Shown: positions 1-6,674, numbered from the stretch's first letter. The stretch: DNA of 7,520 nt from an uncultured Thermomicrobiales bacterium (GCA_902806365.1 CADCWJ010000190.1:1-7520), one strand, 5' to 3'. Numbers and translations are program-made. Notes: generated from the sequence alone by a model not told the origin.

Positions 1-725
1 ATCGCCCGCTCGGTAAAGGTTCGGGCCAGGATCTGCCGGAGCAGGGCAGCACTTCCCGTCGCACCCTGCTGGATTCGTTCCCAAACGTTCCGCGTCAGTG
101 CCGTCTGGTGCGTGACATCGAGCCCTACCAGAGTGAGATTCGCAAAGTCCGCGTTGAAGACTTGAGCGGCAGCGTCCGGATCCACGTAGACATTGAACTC
201 CGCGTGCGGTGTGACGTTGCCCGGATTGAAGAACGCGCCGCCCATCACTACCACTTTGGCAATCTGCCGAACGAATCCGGGTCCGACATTCAGCGCAATG
301 GCCAGATTGGTCAAGGGGCCGAGCGTCACGACCGTCAATGCTCCGGCGTGCTCATCGGCAGCCCGGATGATGGCCGCTGGTCCCGCGAGCGACGACTCTT
401 CGGCACTCCCACGAGGAAGCCGGACGCCGCCGAGCCCGTTTGCGCCGTGGATGTCAGTCGCGGCCCGATAGGACGCAACAAGTGGGCGGCTTGCGCCACG
501 GTGGACCGGAACCGCATCACAACCCAGATACGACAATACGTCGATCGTGTTCCGCGTGGAGGCATCGATAGGGACGTTCCCGGCAACGGTCGTCACGGCC
601 ACCGGATTGGCGTTCAGTCCAACCGCGAGCGCCAGCGCGACCGCATCATCGACTCCGGTATCGACATCGACTAGGATCGGACCAGGATTGGGAGCGGCGT
701 TGGCGTGCGGTGATTGTTGGGGCAT
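1..725 (-). CDS. Nucleoside hydrolase (IUNH family), C-terminus cut by window edge
   Basis: Inosine/uridine-preferring nucleoside hydrolases split the N-glycosidic bond of ribonucleosides to give ribose and free base, usually in the cytosol for salvage or catabolism. Seen: 241 full codons from an ATG at 725, open to the left edge. The N-terminal metal-binding signature DVDTGVDD lies at residues 20-27, AGN at 48-50, HGANGLGG at 93-100, TLGPLTNLA at 134-142, an MGGAF...GNVTPHAEFN segment at about 161-178 followed by DPDAA, and LDVTHQ at 202-207. These are the family's Ca2+ and ribose-binding blocks in the expected order. The family is about 310-330 residues, so roughly the last quarter, including the C-terminal catalytic His/Asp region, lies outside. 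The start is supported by GGAGG at 735-739, 9 nt upstream. It begins 27 nt after the ThDP enzyme's stop and is probably co-transcribed with it. Family is sure; whether it prefers purine or pyrimidine nucleosides cannot be read here. Confidence 0.93.
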   Translation of the reverse strand, partial: MPQQSPHANAAPNPGPILVDVDTGVDDAVALALAVGLNANPVAVTTVAGNVPIDASTRNTIDVLSYLGCDAVPVHRGASRPLVASYRAATDIHGANGLGGVRLPRGSAEESSLAGPAAIIRAADEHAGALTVVTLGPLTNLAIALNVGPGFVRQIAKVVVMGGAFFNPGNVTPHAEFNVYVDPDAAAQVFNADFANLTLVGLDVTHQTALTRNVWERIQQGATGSAALLRQILARTFTERA

Positions 726-734
726 CAGAGACTT

Positions 735-739
735 CCTCC
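735..739 (-). promoter_or_regulatory. Shine-Dalgarno site of the nucleoside hydrolase
   Basis: The minus strand reads GGAGG here, 9 nt before the ATG at 725. It sits inside the 27-nt gap after the upstream stop codon and decides this start. The gene can therefore be translated independently although it is probably on the same transcript. Confidence 0.7.
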
Positions 740-752
740 ACGTGGCCCATAC

Positions 753-2456
753 CTACATCGCCGAAGCGACCGCGGCTTCCCACGACGATACGGGAGGCGT
801 CTCCGTCATCTGCGCCTCTGTAACGACATTGACGAACGTCGGCTTGCCACTGGCCAGTGCGTTTGCCAGGACGGGTTCGAGGTCGGCGGGGTCCGTGACG
901 TGGTGACCTTCCAAGCCGAAACCCCGGGCGATCGCGGCATAGTCCAGATTCGTGAAATCCACTGAATAGTACCGCTGGTCGTGATACAGATGCTGCAACT
1001 GCTTGATCCAGCCATAGCTGCCATTGCCGCACTGGATCAGCACGATCGGCAGGTTCAGGCGGCTGATGGTTTCCAACTCGCCGACCGACATGCCGAACGA
1101 GCCGTCACCGAGCATCCCGATCGTCCGCTTGTCGGGCGCCGCAACATGTGCCCCGACTACGCCCGGAATTGCATAGCCGAGTCCACCATGCGCGCGGGGA
1201 ATGACGGTGGTGCGGCCTGCCACGCGGAGTTGGTACTGCGCGGCAAGATAGGGCGTCGGCGTACCAGGGTCGGCGACGATGATCGTCTCGTCGTCGAGCA
1301 GCCTGCGCAGCGTCGCCACGAGTCGCTGCGGCTTGATCGGCCGCGAATCGCTCCCCGCTGCTTCCTGCGTTGCATCGACATAGGCATGCTTGTCGGCTTC
1401 AAGCCGGGCGAGGCGTGCGGTCGCCGCCTCTCTCATTGTCTGAACACGCCCAAAAGCCGCGAGTAGATCGACGAGCGTGGCCCGTGCGTCACCGTGAAGC
1501 ACGACGCTTGTGGGATATGTATTGCCGATCTCCCGGCTCGACATGTCCAGATGGATCGTCACGGGCGGGTTCGCCCGGCTCGGCAGCGTCCACGCCGCGG
1601 TCGTCGTCGAGTCCGTCCGTGTCCCAATGAAGAACACCAGGTCGGCTTCCCGGATCCACTCGTTGGCGTACGAGGGCGATCCATTTCCGCCAACCACACC
1701 GATCGAGCATTCGCTCGTTTCGGCGATCGAGCCCTTTCCGTTGATGCTCGTGCCAACCGGGATCCCTGTTGACTCCGCGAACGTCGTCAGCTCGTCCCAT
1801 GCCTGCGACGTCAGCACACCGCCCCCGGCGACGATCACCGGACGCCGCACACGGGCGATCAGGTCCGCCGCCCGTTGCACTTCCCTCGCATCGGCACGGG
1901 GCCGTGATTGCGGCGCGACGCCTCGCGAAACGACAGCATCCCGTACCGCCGTTCCGTGGTCCTCCTCCAAAACATCGGATGGGAGCGAGAGATGTGCCGC
2001 TCCGGGTCGATCGCTGGTCGCCAGTCGCACCGCGCGGTGAACGGCGTCCTCCATCCCCGACGCGCGATTGACTCGCTCCGACCACTTGGTGATCGGGCGA
2101 AACAGGGACACCTGGTCGAGCTCGGTGAGTACGCCGCGATGTTCTTCCCCGACCGGTGTGTCAGATGTCAGACAGAGCAGGGGGATCGCCGACCCCTGCG
2201 CCTCCGCCACGCCGGGAACGATATACGTTGTGCCGCCTCCGCTCGGCCCTTCGCACACCCCGATCCGGCCGGAAACGCGTGCGTAGACATCGGCCATGAA
2301 CGATGCGGAGCGCTCGTCCCGGGTCATGATGTGGGTGATCGCCGGCTCATGATACAGGGCGTCGTAGAACGCCATTCCCGTGTCGCCGGGGAGGCCGAAA
2401 ATGTGATCGATGGCATGCGCCCGAAGCGCGTGCACAAGCGATTGAGCACCATTCAT
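753..2456 (-). CDS. Thiamine-diphosphate-dependent enzyme, acetolactate synthase large-subunit-like
   Basis: A 567-residue protein with the three-domain layout of the acetolactate synthase / pyruvate oxidase / glyoxylate carboligase superfamily. The N-terminal PYR domain (about 1-170) carries the activating glutamate E48 in RDERSASFMAD and a glycine-rich GPSGGG stretch at 70-75. The central domain (about 195-335) has VAGGG at 209-213. The C-terminal PP domain (about 375-550) has the ThDP/Mg2+ motif GDGS at 450-453 with N478 closing the GDG-x25-N pattern. Such enzymes attack 2-keto acids and join or release two-carbon units. Length fits the large subunit; no small regulatory subunit gene is visible. 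Start: ATG at 2456, with GAGAAG 6 nt upstream; 42 nt separate it from the glycerate kinase stop. The glycerate kinase neighbour suggests glyoxylate carboligase, but that enzyme has valine in place of E48, so a true Gcl is unlikely. The substrate is unknown; genuine acetolactate synthase, a sulfoacetaldehyde acetyltransferase relative or a decarboxylase/lyase remain possible. Confidence 0.92.
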   Translation of the reverse strand: MNGAQSLVHALRAHAIDHIFGLPGDTGMAFYDALYHEPAITHIMTRDERSASFMADVYARVSGRIGVCEGPSGGGTTYIVPGVAEAQGSAIPLLCLTSDTPVGEEHRGVLTELDQVSLFRPITKWSERVNRASGMEDAVHRAVRLATSDRPGAAHLSLPSDVLEEDHGTAVRDAVVSRGVAPQSRPRADAREVQRAADLIARVRRPVIVAGGGVLTSQAWDELTTFAESTGIPVGTSINGKGSIAETSECSIGVVGGNGSPSYANEWIREADLVFFIGTRTDSTTTAAWTLPSRANPPVTIHLDMSSREIGNTYPTSVVLHGDARATLVDLLAAFGRVQTMREAATARLARLEADKHAYVDATQEAAGSDSRPIKPQRLVATLRRLLDDETIIVADPGTPTPYLAAQYQLRVAGRTTVIPRAHGGLGYAIPGVVGAHVAAPDKRTIGMLGDGSFGMSVGELETISRLNLPIVLIQCGNGSYGWIKQLQHLYHDQRYYSVDFTNLDYAAIARGFGLEGHHVTDPADLEPVLANALASGKPTFVNVVTEAQMTETPPVSSWEAAVASAM

Positions 2457-2498
2457 CCCAGACTTCTCACTTTCGGTGTCGAGCGTTCCTGGCAGTCC

Positions 2499-3800
2499 TC
2501 ACCCCGCAAGCCGCAGACCGATCATCACGTCATTGACGTTCGTTCCGGTTGGCCCGGTCCGGATCAGCTCTCCGGTCCGGTCGAAGTATCCGCCGCTGTC
2601 GTTCTCGGCGAGCGCCGCGAGGGGATCGAGACCGCCTTCCCCTGTGGCACGGATCGATGCCGCGCTGGTGATTGCCCCGGCGGCGTCGACCGAGCCATCC
2701 TGGCCGTCAGAGGCAATGCTGGCGACAGCCCACCGGTCTCCGGTTGTCGCGTGCGTCAGCTCCAGCCCTGCCGCCAATGTGAACTCGGTGTTTCTGCCAC
2801 CGTTTCCGTTACCCCTCACCGTCACGGTCGCTTCCCCGCCACCGATCACCATGTCGACATCGTCCTCACTGTGGCCGATCTTGCGGGCGAAAGAACGTCC
2901 CAGCTCCCTCGCCTCCCCCTCCTGACGCCGCCAGGCGATCGATGTGTTGAGACCAAGGCGCTCCGCTTCGGCGACGATGGCGTCGATCAAAACATCGTTA
3001 TCGGCGAGAATCCGGAACTCATCCCGTTCCGTCTCGTCAAGTCCCGACTCATCGAGGAGCTGGTCCCCACTCAGCGCGTCCAGGACCGATGCGGGCAGGC
3101 GCGAGGAAAGATCGTACTGATGGAGAAGACGAAGCGCGCCCTCCGGGTCCGGCGTTCGATGAATCGTTGGCCCCGATGCGATGACCCGTGGATCGTTTCC
3201 GAGTACATCCGAGAGGATCAGCGTGATGCAGCGGGCGCGACCCATCTGTCGCCGTAATCCCCCGCCCTTGACCATACTCAGCTCGCCGCGTACGGCGTTG
3301 AGGTGCTCGATCGGTGCGCCGGCCCGGAGCACCAGGGAGGTCGTGACCTGAAGATCGGCCAGCGTCACCGGCGGACGCGGTAGCTCCAGCAGGGAGGAAC
3401 CCCCGCCGGAAAGGAGCGTGAGCACGATCGCCCCGGCATCGAGCCCGGCCAGGGCATCGATGATCGTCCGCGTCGCATCCACTCCGCGTTGATCGGGGAC
3501 CGGATGGGCTGCCTCGAAGATGAAGAAGTCGTCGAGGGGATCGGCGGAATGGCCATCCTTGGTCAGGATGATGCCAGCGGATATCCGGTCCCCAAGCACA
3601 TCTCGCGCGCCGGCCGCCATCGCGGTCGCTGCCTTGCCTATGGCGACGACCATGAGTGGCTCGTTGCCGGCCGTTGGCGGATCAGCCACCAGGCTTTCGG
3701 CGACCTTCCGCCGGGGGTCAACGGCGGTGAGACCGACCGCCAAGAGGCCGCTCACGATGGTCTGCGCCTCGCCGAGCGTGCGAGGACGAGTCCAACTCAT
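2499..3800 (-). CDS. Glycerate 2-kinase, MOFRL family (GckA/TtuD type)
   Basis: This family phosphorylates D-glycerate with ATP, giving 2-phosphoglycerate for lower glycolysis; some members are annotated as putative hydroxypyruvate reductase (TtuD). Seen in 433 residues, the usual length: GKAATAMA at 55-62 containing the conserved lysine K56; LSGGGSSLLELP at 130-141; NAVRGELSMVKGGG at 168-181; LSDVLGNDPRVIASGPT at 196-212. The C-terminal MOFRL domain has GGGEATVTVRGNGNGGRN at 320-337, with R336 at the conserved arginine, then SDGQDGSVDAAGA at 364-376 and TGPTGTNVND at 415-424. It starts at an ATG that overlaps the rluD stop as ATGA, with only a weak Shine-Dalgarno site, so translation is probably coupled to rluD. 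Downstream the ThDP enzyme follows after 42 nt. The product would suit glyoxylate, serine or tartronate use, but no tartronate semialdehyde reductase is in view. Family call is firm; the regiochemistry (2-kinase) is from family knowledge. Confidence 0.94.
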   Translation of the reverse strand: MSWTRPRTLGEAQTIVSGLLAVGLTAVDPRRKVAESLVADPPTAGNEPLMVVAIGKAATAMAAGARDVLGDRISAGIILTKDGHSADPLDDFFIFEAAHPVPDQRGVDATRTIIDALAGLDAGAIVLTLLSGGGSSLLELPRPPVTLADLQVTTSLVLRAGAPIEHLNAVRGELSMVKGGGLRRQMGRARCITLILSDVLGNDPRVIASGPTIHRTPDPEGALRLLHQYDLSSRLPASVLDALSGDQLLDESGLDETERDEFRILADNDVLIDAIVAEAERLGLNTSIAWRRQEGEARELGRSFARKIGHSEDDVDMVIGGGEATVTVRGNGNGGRNTEFTLAAGLELTHATTGDRWAVASIASDGQDGSVDAAGAITSAASIRATGEGGLDPLAALAENDSGGYFDRTGELIRTGPTGTNVNDVMIGLRLAG

Positions 3801-4729
3801 TCGAGGTCGTTTTCCGCACTCAGCACAGCTAGGGCAGCTTCAAGATCCGGAGCAACTGGAGCGGTGAATGTACGACGGCTGCCATCCGTCATCTCGATGC
3901 CGAGCGTAGACGCATGAAGGAACTGGCGCGTGATTCCAATCTTGCTCGCCGCGCGCGCCGATTTCGGAGAGCCATAGAGCGTGTCGCCGACAACGGGAAA
4001 CCCGATCATCGCCAGGTGAACGCGAATCTGATGGGTGCGGCCGGTTTCGATCGATACGTCGAGCAGGGTCGTCTGCTCGAATCGCTCAATCACCGTGAAG
4101 CTGCTTCGTGCTTCGCGCCCGGAGCGAACCGCCGCCATCCGTAGCCGGTTGGCGGTGTCTCGTCCGATCGGCGCGTCAATCGTCGCCTCCTCTTCCAGGA
4201 CCTGCCCGGCTACGAGGGCCATGTAAGACTTCTCGATGGTCCGCTCCTGCCACTGCCGGACAAGCGAATTATGGGCGCGATCCGACTTCGCCACGACCAT
4301 CACGCCGGAGGTGTCCTTGTCGAGCCGGTGGACGATGCCAGGCCGATTGGTTCCCCCGATGTTCATGTCCGGGGCGTGATACAGCACGGCGTTGACGAGT
4401 GTGCCCCGGAGATGACCGGGTGCCGGGTGGACCACCATGCCCGCCGGCTTGTTGAGCACGATGATGTCGTCGTCCTCGAACAGGATGTCAAGCGGAATGT
4501 TCTCCGGGAGCGCTTCGACCGATTCGATTTCGGGAAGCGAGACGGTAACAACCTGACCCGGAGTCATCTTGAAGGCGGCACGCCGGGGCACCCCATCGAC
4601 GAGCACGTGGCCGTCCTCGACCAATGTCTGGAGATAGGTGCGACTGAGATCGGGAATTCCGGCGGAGACGAACCGGTCGAGCCGGACGTTGAGGTCTTCC
4701 CGCGCCGGACGCAGTTCGACTGTTTCCAT
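3797..4729 (-). CDS. rluD: RluA/RluD-family 23S rRNA pseudouridine synthase
   Basis: These enzymes convert specific uridines to pseudouridine; RluD acts on helix 69 of 23S rRNA, where the modified loop touches the subunit interface. Counted from the ATG at 4729 the protein has 310 residues, normal for the family. An S4-type RNA-binding domain covers about 13-60 (RLDRFVSAG, then VLVDG at 42-46). The catalytic domain has NKPAGMVVHP at 93-102, the active-site block HRLDKDTSG at 134-142 with catalytic D137, EKSYMALV at 166-173, and the late motif TGRTHQIRVHLA at 229-240 with GDTLYG at 248-253. An in-frame GTG at 4801 would add 24 residues and overlap the lspA stop by 4 nt. I prefer 4729 because the homology begins there, but initiation signals at both sites are weak. 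The 3' end overlaps the glycerate kinase start. Family is certain; RluD rather than another RluA paralogue is likely from the S4 domain and its position after lspA, a common arrangement. Confidence 0.93.
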   Translation of the reverse strand: METVELRPAREDLNVRLDRFVSAGIPDLSRTYLQTLVEDGHVLVDGVPRRAAFKMTPGQVVTVSLPEIESVEALPENIPLDILFEDDDIIVLNKPAGMVVHPAPGHLRGTLVNAVLYHAPDMNIGGTNRPGIVHRLDKDTSGVMVVAKSDRAHNSLVRQWQERTIEKSYMALVAGQVLEEEATIDAPIGRDTANRLRMAAVRSGREARSSFTVIERFEQTTLLDVSIETGRTHQIRVHLAMIGFPVVGDTLYGSPKSARAASKIGITRQFLHASTLGIEMTDGSRRTFTAPVAPDLEAALAVLSAENDLE

Positions 4730-4797
4730 ATGCTTCTCTTCCAGTGATCCATCGTCCGTCGACACGCTTCGTATCCTCGCCGCCATGTTGGAAGCGG

Positions 4798-5304
4798 TCA
4801 CAAACTCCGTGGTTGCCGCTGGTCTGGCTCAGCGTCCTGAAGGAGCACCGACCAGGCAACCATCACGAGCCCAACGGTGATCGCCGCATCAGCAACGTTG
4901 AACTTCGGCCAAATCCCTACCGCCAGAAAATCGGTAACGTGGCCGAGTCTGATCCGGTCGACAATGTTCCCCATCGCCCCGCCGACCACCAATCCCAGCG
5001 CGACGCTCTGGAACAGGTCATGCCGCGCCTCGCGCAGCAGCAGCACAACAAGGGAGGAAACGGCCACGGCGACGAGCGACAGGAGCCATCCTCGACCGGC
5101 GAAGAGCCCAAAGGCCGCGCCAGTATTTTCGACGTACTCGAACGCAAGGTATTTCCCGGCGATCTCCCATCGATGGAACGGAGCGTCGCGTCCCAGCGAT
5201 TCGATGGCCAGCCACTTCGAGCACTGATCCACCGCCAGTGTCAGGAGGATGATCGCGATGATCCCGCTCCACGAGCGCAGCGCCTCGCCGAATGAGCGAA
5301 TCAC
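4798..5304 (-). CDS. lspA: Lipoprotein signal peptidase (signal peptidase II)
   Basis: LspA is an inner-membrane aspartyl protease that removes the signal peptide of diacylglyceryl-modified prolipoproteins after Lgt has acted. From the GTG at 5304 the product is 168 residues, near the usual 160. Seen: four hydrophobic segments at about 13-27, 73-90, 100-114 and 139-155; the DQCSK block at 26-30 after the first segment; ENTGAAFGLF at 59-68; GGAMGNIVDR at 108-117 with catalytic D116; and FNVADAAITVG at 135-145 with catalytic D139. The last two correspond to the two catalytic aspartates of E. coli LspA. A longer reading from a GTG at 5382 adds 26 polar residues with no family counterpart and no ribosome site, while GGAG lies 7 nt before 5304. 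It is the first gene of the leftward run, with rluD directly after it. Confidence 0.95.
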   Translation of the reverse strand: MIRSFGEALRSWSGIIAIILLTLAVDQCSKWLAIESLGRDAPFHRWEIAGKYLAFEYVENTGAAFGLFAGRGWLLSLVAVAVSSLVVLLLREARHDLFQSVALGLVVGGAMGNIVDRIRLGHVTDFLAVGIWPKFNVADAAITVGLVMVAWSVLLQDAEPDQRQPRSL

Positions 5305-5311
5305 GGACCAA

Positions 5312-5315
5312 CTCC
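5312..5315 (-). promoter_or_regulatory. Shine-Dalgarno site choosing the lspA start
   Basis: The minus strand reads GGAG here, 7 nt before the GTG at 5304. The upstream in-frame GTG at 5382 is preceded by pyrimidine-rich sequence without such a site. This favours the shorter, family-length LspA. Confidence 0.6.
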
Positions 5316-5388
5316 GGACATGGAGCACGTCGGAAATGACAATGTGAGCGAGATCGGGCGGTGCATGGCAGCCTAGCGTCACTGGAGG

Positions 5389-5397
5389 ATGGTAGCA
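5389..5397 (-). promoter_or_regulatory. Possible extended -10 promoter for the lspA operon
   Basis: The minus strand reads TGCTACCAT, an extended -10 pattern (TGnTAnnAT-like). Transcription would begin near 5382, giving a leader of about 78 nt before the GTG at 5304. The position where a -35 box should lie reads CTCGCG, which is a poor match, so this is only a candidate. Confidence 0.3.
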
Positions 5398-5409
5398 CGG
5401 TCCTGATCG

Positions 5410-5462
5410 GCCGCGAGAGCGAAAAGCCCGGTGAGCACGTTTATACTCGCGGCGGCGCTCTC
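5410..5462. repeat. Two overlapping inverted repeats in the lspA-murG spacer
   Basis: GCCGCGAG at 5410-5417 is matched by CTCGCGGC at 5446-5453, a perfect 8-bp pair 28 nt apart. GAGAGCG at 5415-5421 is matched by CGCTCTC at 5456-5462, a perfect 7-bp pair 34 nt apart. The left arms overlap by 3 nt, so the two pairings compete. They flank and partly overlap the TATACT box. They could be a regulator site or chance in GC-rich sequence. Confidence 0.4.
5442..5447 (+). promoter_or_regulatory. Possible -10 box for murG
   Basis: The plus strand reads TATACT, close to the sigma-70 -10 consensus and conspicuous in this GC-rich region. Transcription would begin near 5455 and give a leader of about 78 nt that includes the hairpin at 5465-5484. 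No good -35 box is found 16-18 nt upstream (GCGAAA region). The same AT-rich island reads TATAAA on the other strand, so its direction is uncertain. Confidence 0.35.
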
Positions 5463-5464
5463 AA

Positions 5465-5484
5465 GACGGTGCCGGCTCACCGTC
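5465..5484. repeat. Short perfect hairpin in the putative murG leader
   Basis: GACGGTG at 5465-5471 is the reverse complement of CACCGTC at 5478-5484, with a 6-nt loop. No T-run follows on either strand, and both neighbouring genes point away, so it is not a terminator. It could be an RNA stem in the murG leader or an operator-like dyad. Confidence 0.45.
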
Positions 5485-5519
5485 GTCCGGCAAGCCACCT
5501 CGCTCGCATTCACATCCCG

Positions 5520-5523
5520 GGAG
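5520..5523 (+). promoter_or_regulatory. Shine-Dalgarno site choosing the murG start
   Basis: GGAG within GGGAGA lies 9 nt before the GTG at 5533. The in-frame ATG-like extension beginning at 5431 (a GTG codon) would add 34 residues that resemble no MurG and would place the TATACT box inside the gene. Confidence 0.6.
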
Positions 5524-5532
5524 AATCACGAC

Positions 5533-6672
5533 GTGACACAGCGCCAGACAATCCGCTTGGTGATCGCCGGTGGTGGGACCGGCGGGCATGTACTTCCGGC
5601 GGTGGCCGTGATCGAAGAGCTCCGCAAGCGCGAAATCAACATGGACGTCTTGTGGATCGGGAGCCACGGCGGTGTCGAACGCTCGATCGCGGAGGCTCAA
5701 CAGATCCCGTTCGTCGCCATCCAGACCGGAAAACTGCGAAGGTACGCGTCGCTCAAGACCGTTTCTGACGCGTTCCGGATTCCGATCGGTGTTGCCCAGG
5801 CATGGCGCCATGTACGCGCCTTCAAGCCAGACGTTATCTACAGCACGGGCGGAGCGGTCAGTGTGCCCACCGCACTCAGCGGGTCACGGACCGCGCCGGT
5901 GCTCACCCACGAGCAAACCGCGCAGATCGGACTATCCAATCGCGCCCTCGCGAGAGTCGCATCCACGTTCGCGGTCGGTTTCGAGGACACCGCACTGCTG
6001 GCGCGGGAGATCCACAACAATGTCGTCCTGACCGGCAATCCGGTGCGATCCTCCCTGGCCGTCGGAGTGCGGGACGCGGGGTTCGCCTCCTTCGGATTGT
6101 CGCCCGACCTGCCAGTGATTTTCGCCACCGGGGGTGCCAGGGGAGCCAGCCCGCTCAACCAGCGAATCGAGATGCTGCTTCCCGAGCTTCTTGAGGTCGC
6201 GCAGGTTGTCCATCAGGTCGGGCCAGCAAGCGCGAACGGCGATCTCGCACGGATGTCATCCCTGAAGCGTACGTTTCCGGCGGACCTGGCCGACCGCTAC
6301 GTCGTCAGGGACTTCATCACGACCGAGCTTGCCGATCTCTACGCGATCACTGACCTGGTGATCGGCCGGGCGGGTGCGGGGACGATCAGCGAGCTGGCCT
6401 ATCTGGGCCTGCCGTCGATCCTGATACCGCTTCCGGGAACGTGGGGCGACGAGCAACGCAAGAACGCCCGTGTGCTCGAAATGGCGGGGGGCGCGGTGTA
6501 TCTCGAACAATCGGAAGCCACACCGGAACGGCTGGACACAACGATCCGGGACCTGGTCATGGCACCGGAACGCCTGCGGGAAATGGCGTCCAGGAGCAAG
6601 TCGATCGCGCGACCCGACGCCTCATCCCGGCTGGTTGATGAGCTATTAATGCTGGCGAACCGTGACCGCTAG
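5533..6672 (+). CDS. murG: MurG: UDP-GlcNAc:undecaprenyl-PP-MurNAc-pentapeptide GlcNAc transferase
   Basis: MurG transfers GlcNAc from UDP-GlcNAc to lipid I on the cytoplasmic face of the membrane, making lipid II for peptidoglycan. From the GTG at 5533 it has 379 residues, close to the usual 355-375. GT-B fold signatures in order: the N-terminal glycine loop GGGTGGH at 13-19; STGGAVSVP at 104-112, matching the family GGYxSxP; HEQTAQIGLSN at 126-136, matching HEQNAxxGxxN; GNPVR at 168-172; the second glycine loop GGARGAS at 200-206; GRAGAGTISE at 278-287; and DEQRKNA at 306-312 with the nucleotide-sugar-contacting glutamine. Odd points: the usual GGSxGA serine is alanine here, and the gene stands alone between lspA and radA rather than with ftsW/murC in a cell-division cluster. 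It is transcribed away from lspA and runs into radA tail to tail. A divergent GT28 enzyme of other function is a small possibility. Confidence 0.9.
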   Translation: MTQRQTIRLVIAGGGTGGHVLPAVAVIEELRKREINMDVLWIGSHGGVERSIAEAQQIPFVAIQTGKLRRYASLKTVSDAFRIPIGVAQAWRHVRAFKPDVIYSTGGAVSVPTALSGSRTAPVLTHEQTAQIGLSNRALARVASTFAVGFEDTALLAREIHNNVVLTGNPVRSSLAVGVRDAGFASFGLSPDLPVIFATGGARGASPLNQRIEMLLPELLEVAQVVHQVGPASANGDLARMSSLKRTFPADLADRYVVRDFITTELADLYAITDLVIGRAGAGTISELAYLGLPSILIPLPGTWGDEQRKNARVLEMAGGAVYLEQSEATPERLDTTIRDLVMAPERLREMASRSKSIARPDASSRLVDELLMLANRDR

Positions 6673-6674
6673 CG

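Larger units (their letters stand above)
5305..5532. promoter_or_regulatory. Divergent intergenic region between lspA and murG
   Basis: This 228-bp stretch separates two genes transcribed away from each other, so it should hold promoters for both. I see no convincing coding sequence in it beyond possible N-terminal extensions of either neighbour. It holds a TATACT box on the plus strand, a TGCTACCAT extended -10-like box on the minus strand, two overlapping inverted repeats spanning 5410-5462 and a separate short hairpin at 5465-5484. None of the candidate promoters has a good -35 box. Confidence 0.6.

Noticed and set aside
108..674. 188-codon plus-strand open frame at the left end
   Set aside because: The minus strand encodes nucleoside hydrolase motifs throughout this span; the plus product is Arg-rich and motif-free.
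753..2456. Annotating the ThDP enzyme as glyoxylate carboligase from its glycerate kinase neighbour
   Set aside because: E48 is present where glyoxylate carboligase has valine, so the name is not supported.
1908..3257. 449-codon plus-strand open frame opposite the ThDP enzyme and glycerate kinase
   Set aside because: It runs antisense across two well-supported genes and their gap, and its product is rich in Arg, Pro and Cys with no domain motif. Long antisense frames are expected in GC-rich genes.
5305..5382. 26-residue N-terminal extension of LspA from the GTG at 5382
   Set aside because: No ribosome site precedes it, it lengthens LspA beyond the family norm, and a good site lies before the GTG at 5304.
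5465..5484. Rho-independent terminator at the GACGGTG/CACCGTC hairpin
   Set aside because: No T-tract on either strand, and both flanking genes are transcribed away from it.
5431..5532. 34-residue N-terminal extension of MurG from a GTG at 5431
   Set aside because: The MurG fold begins just after 5533, which has its own ribosome site, and the extension would cover the TATACT box and the hairpin.
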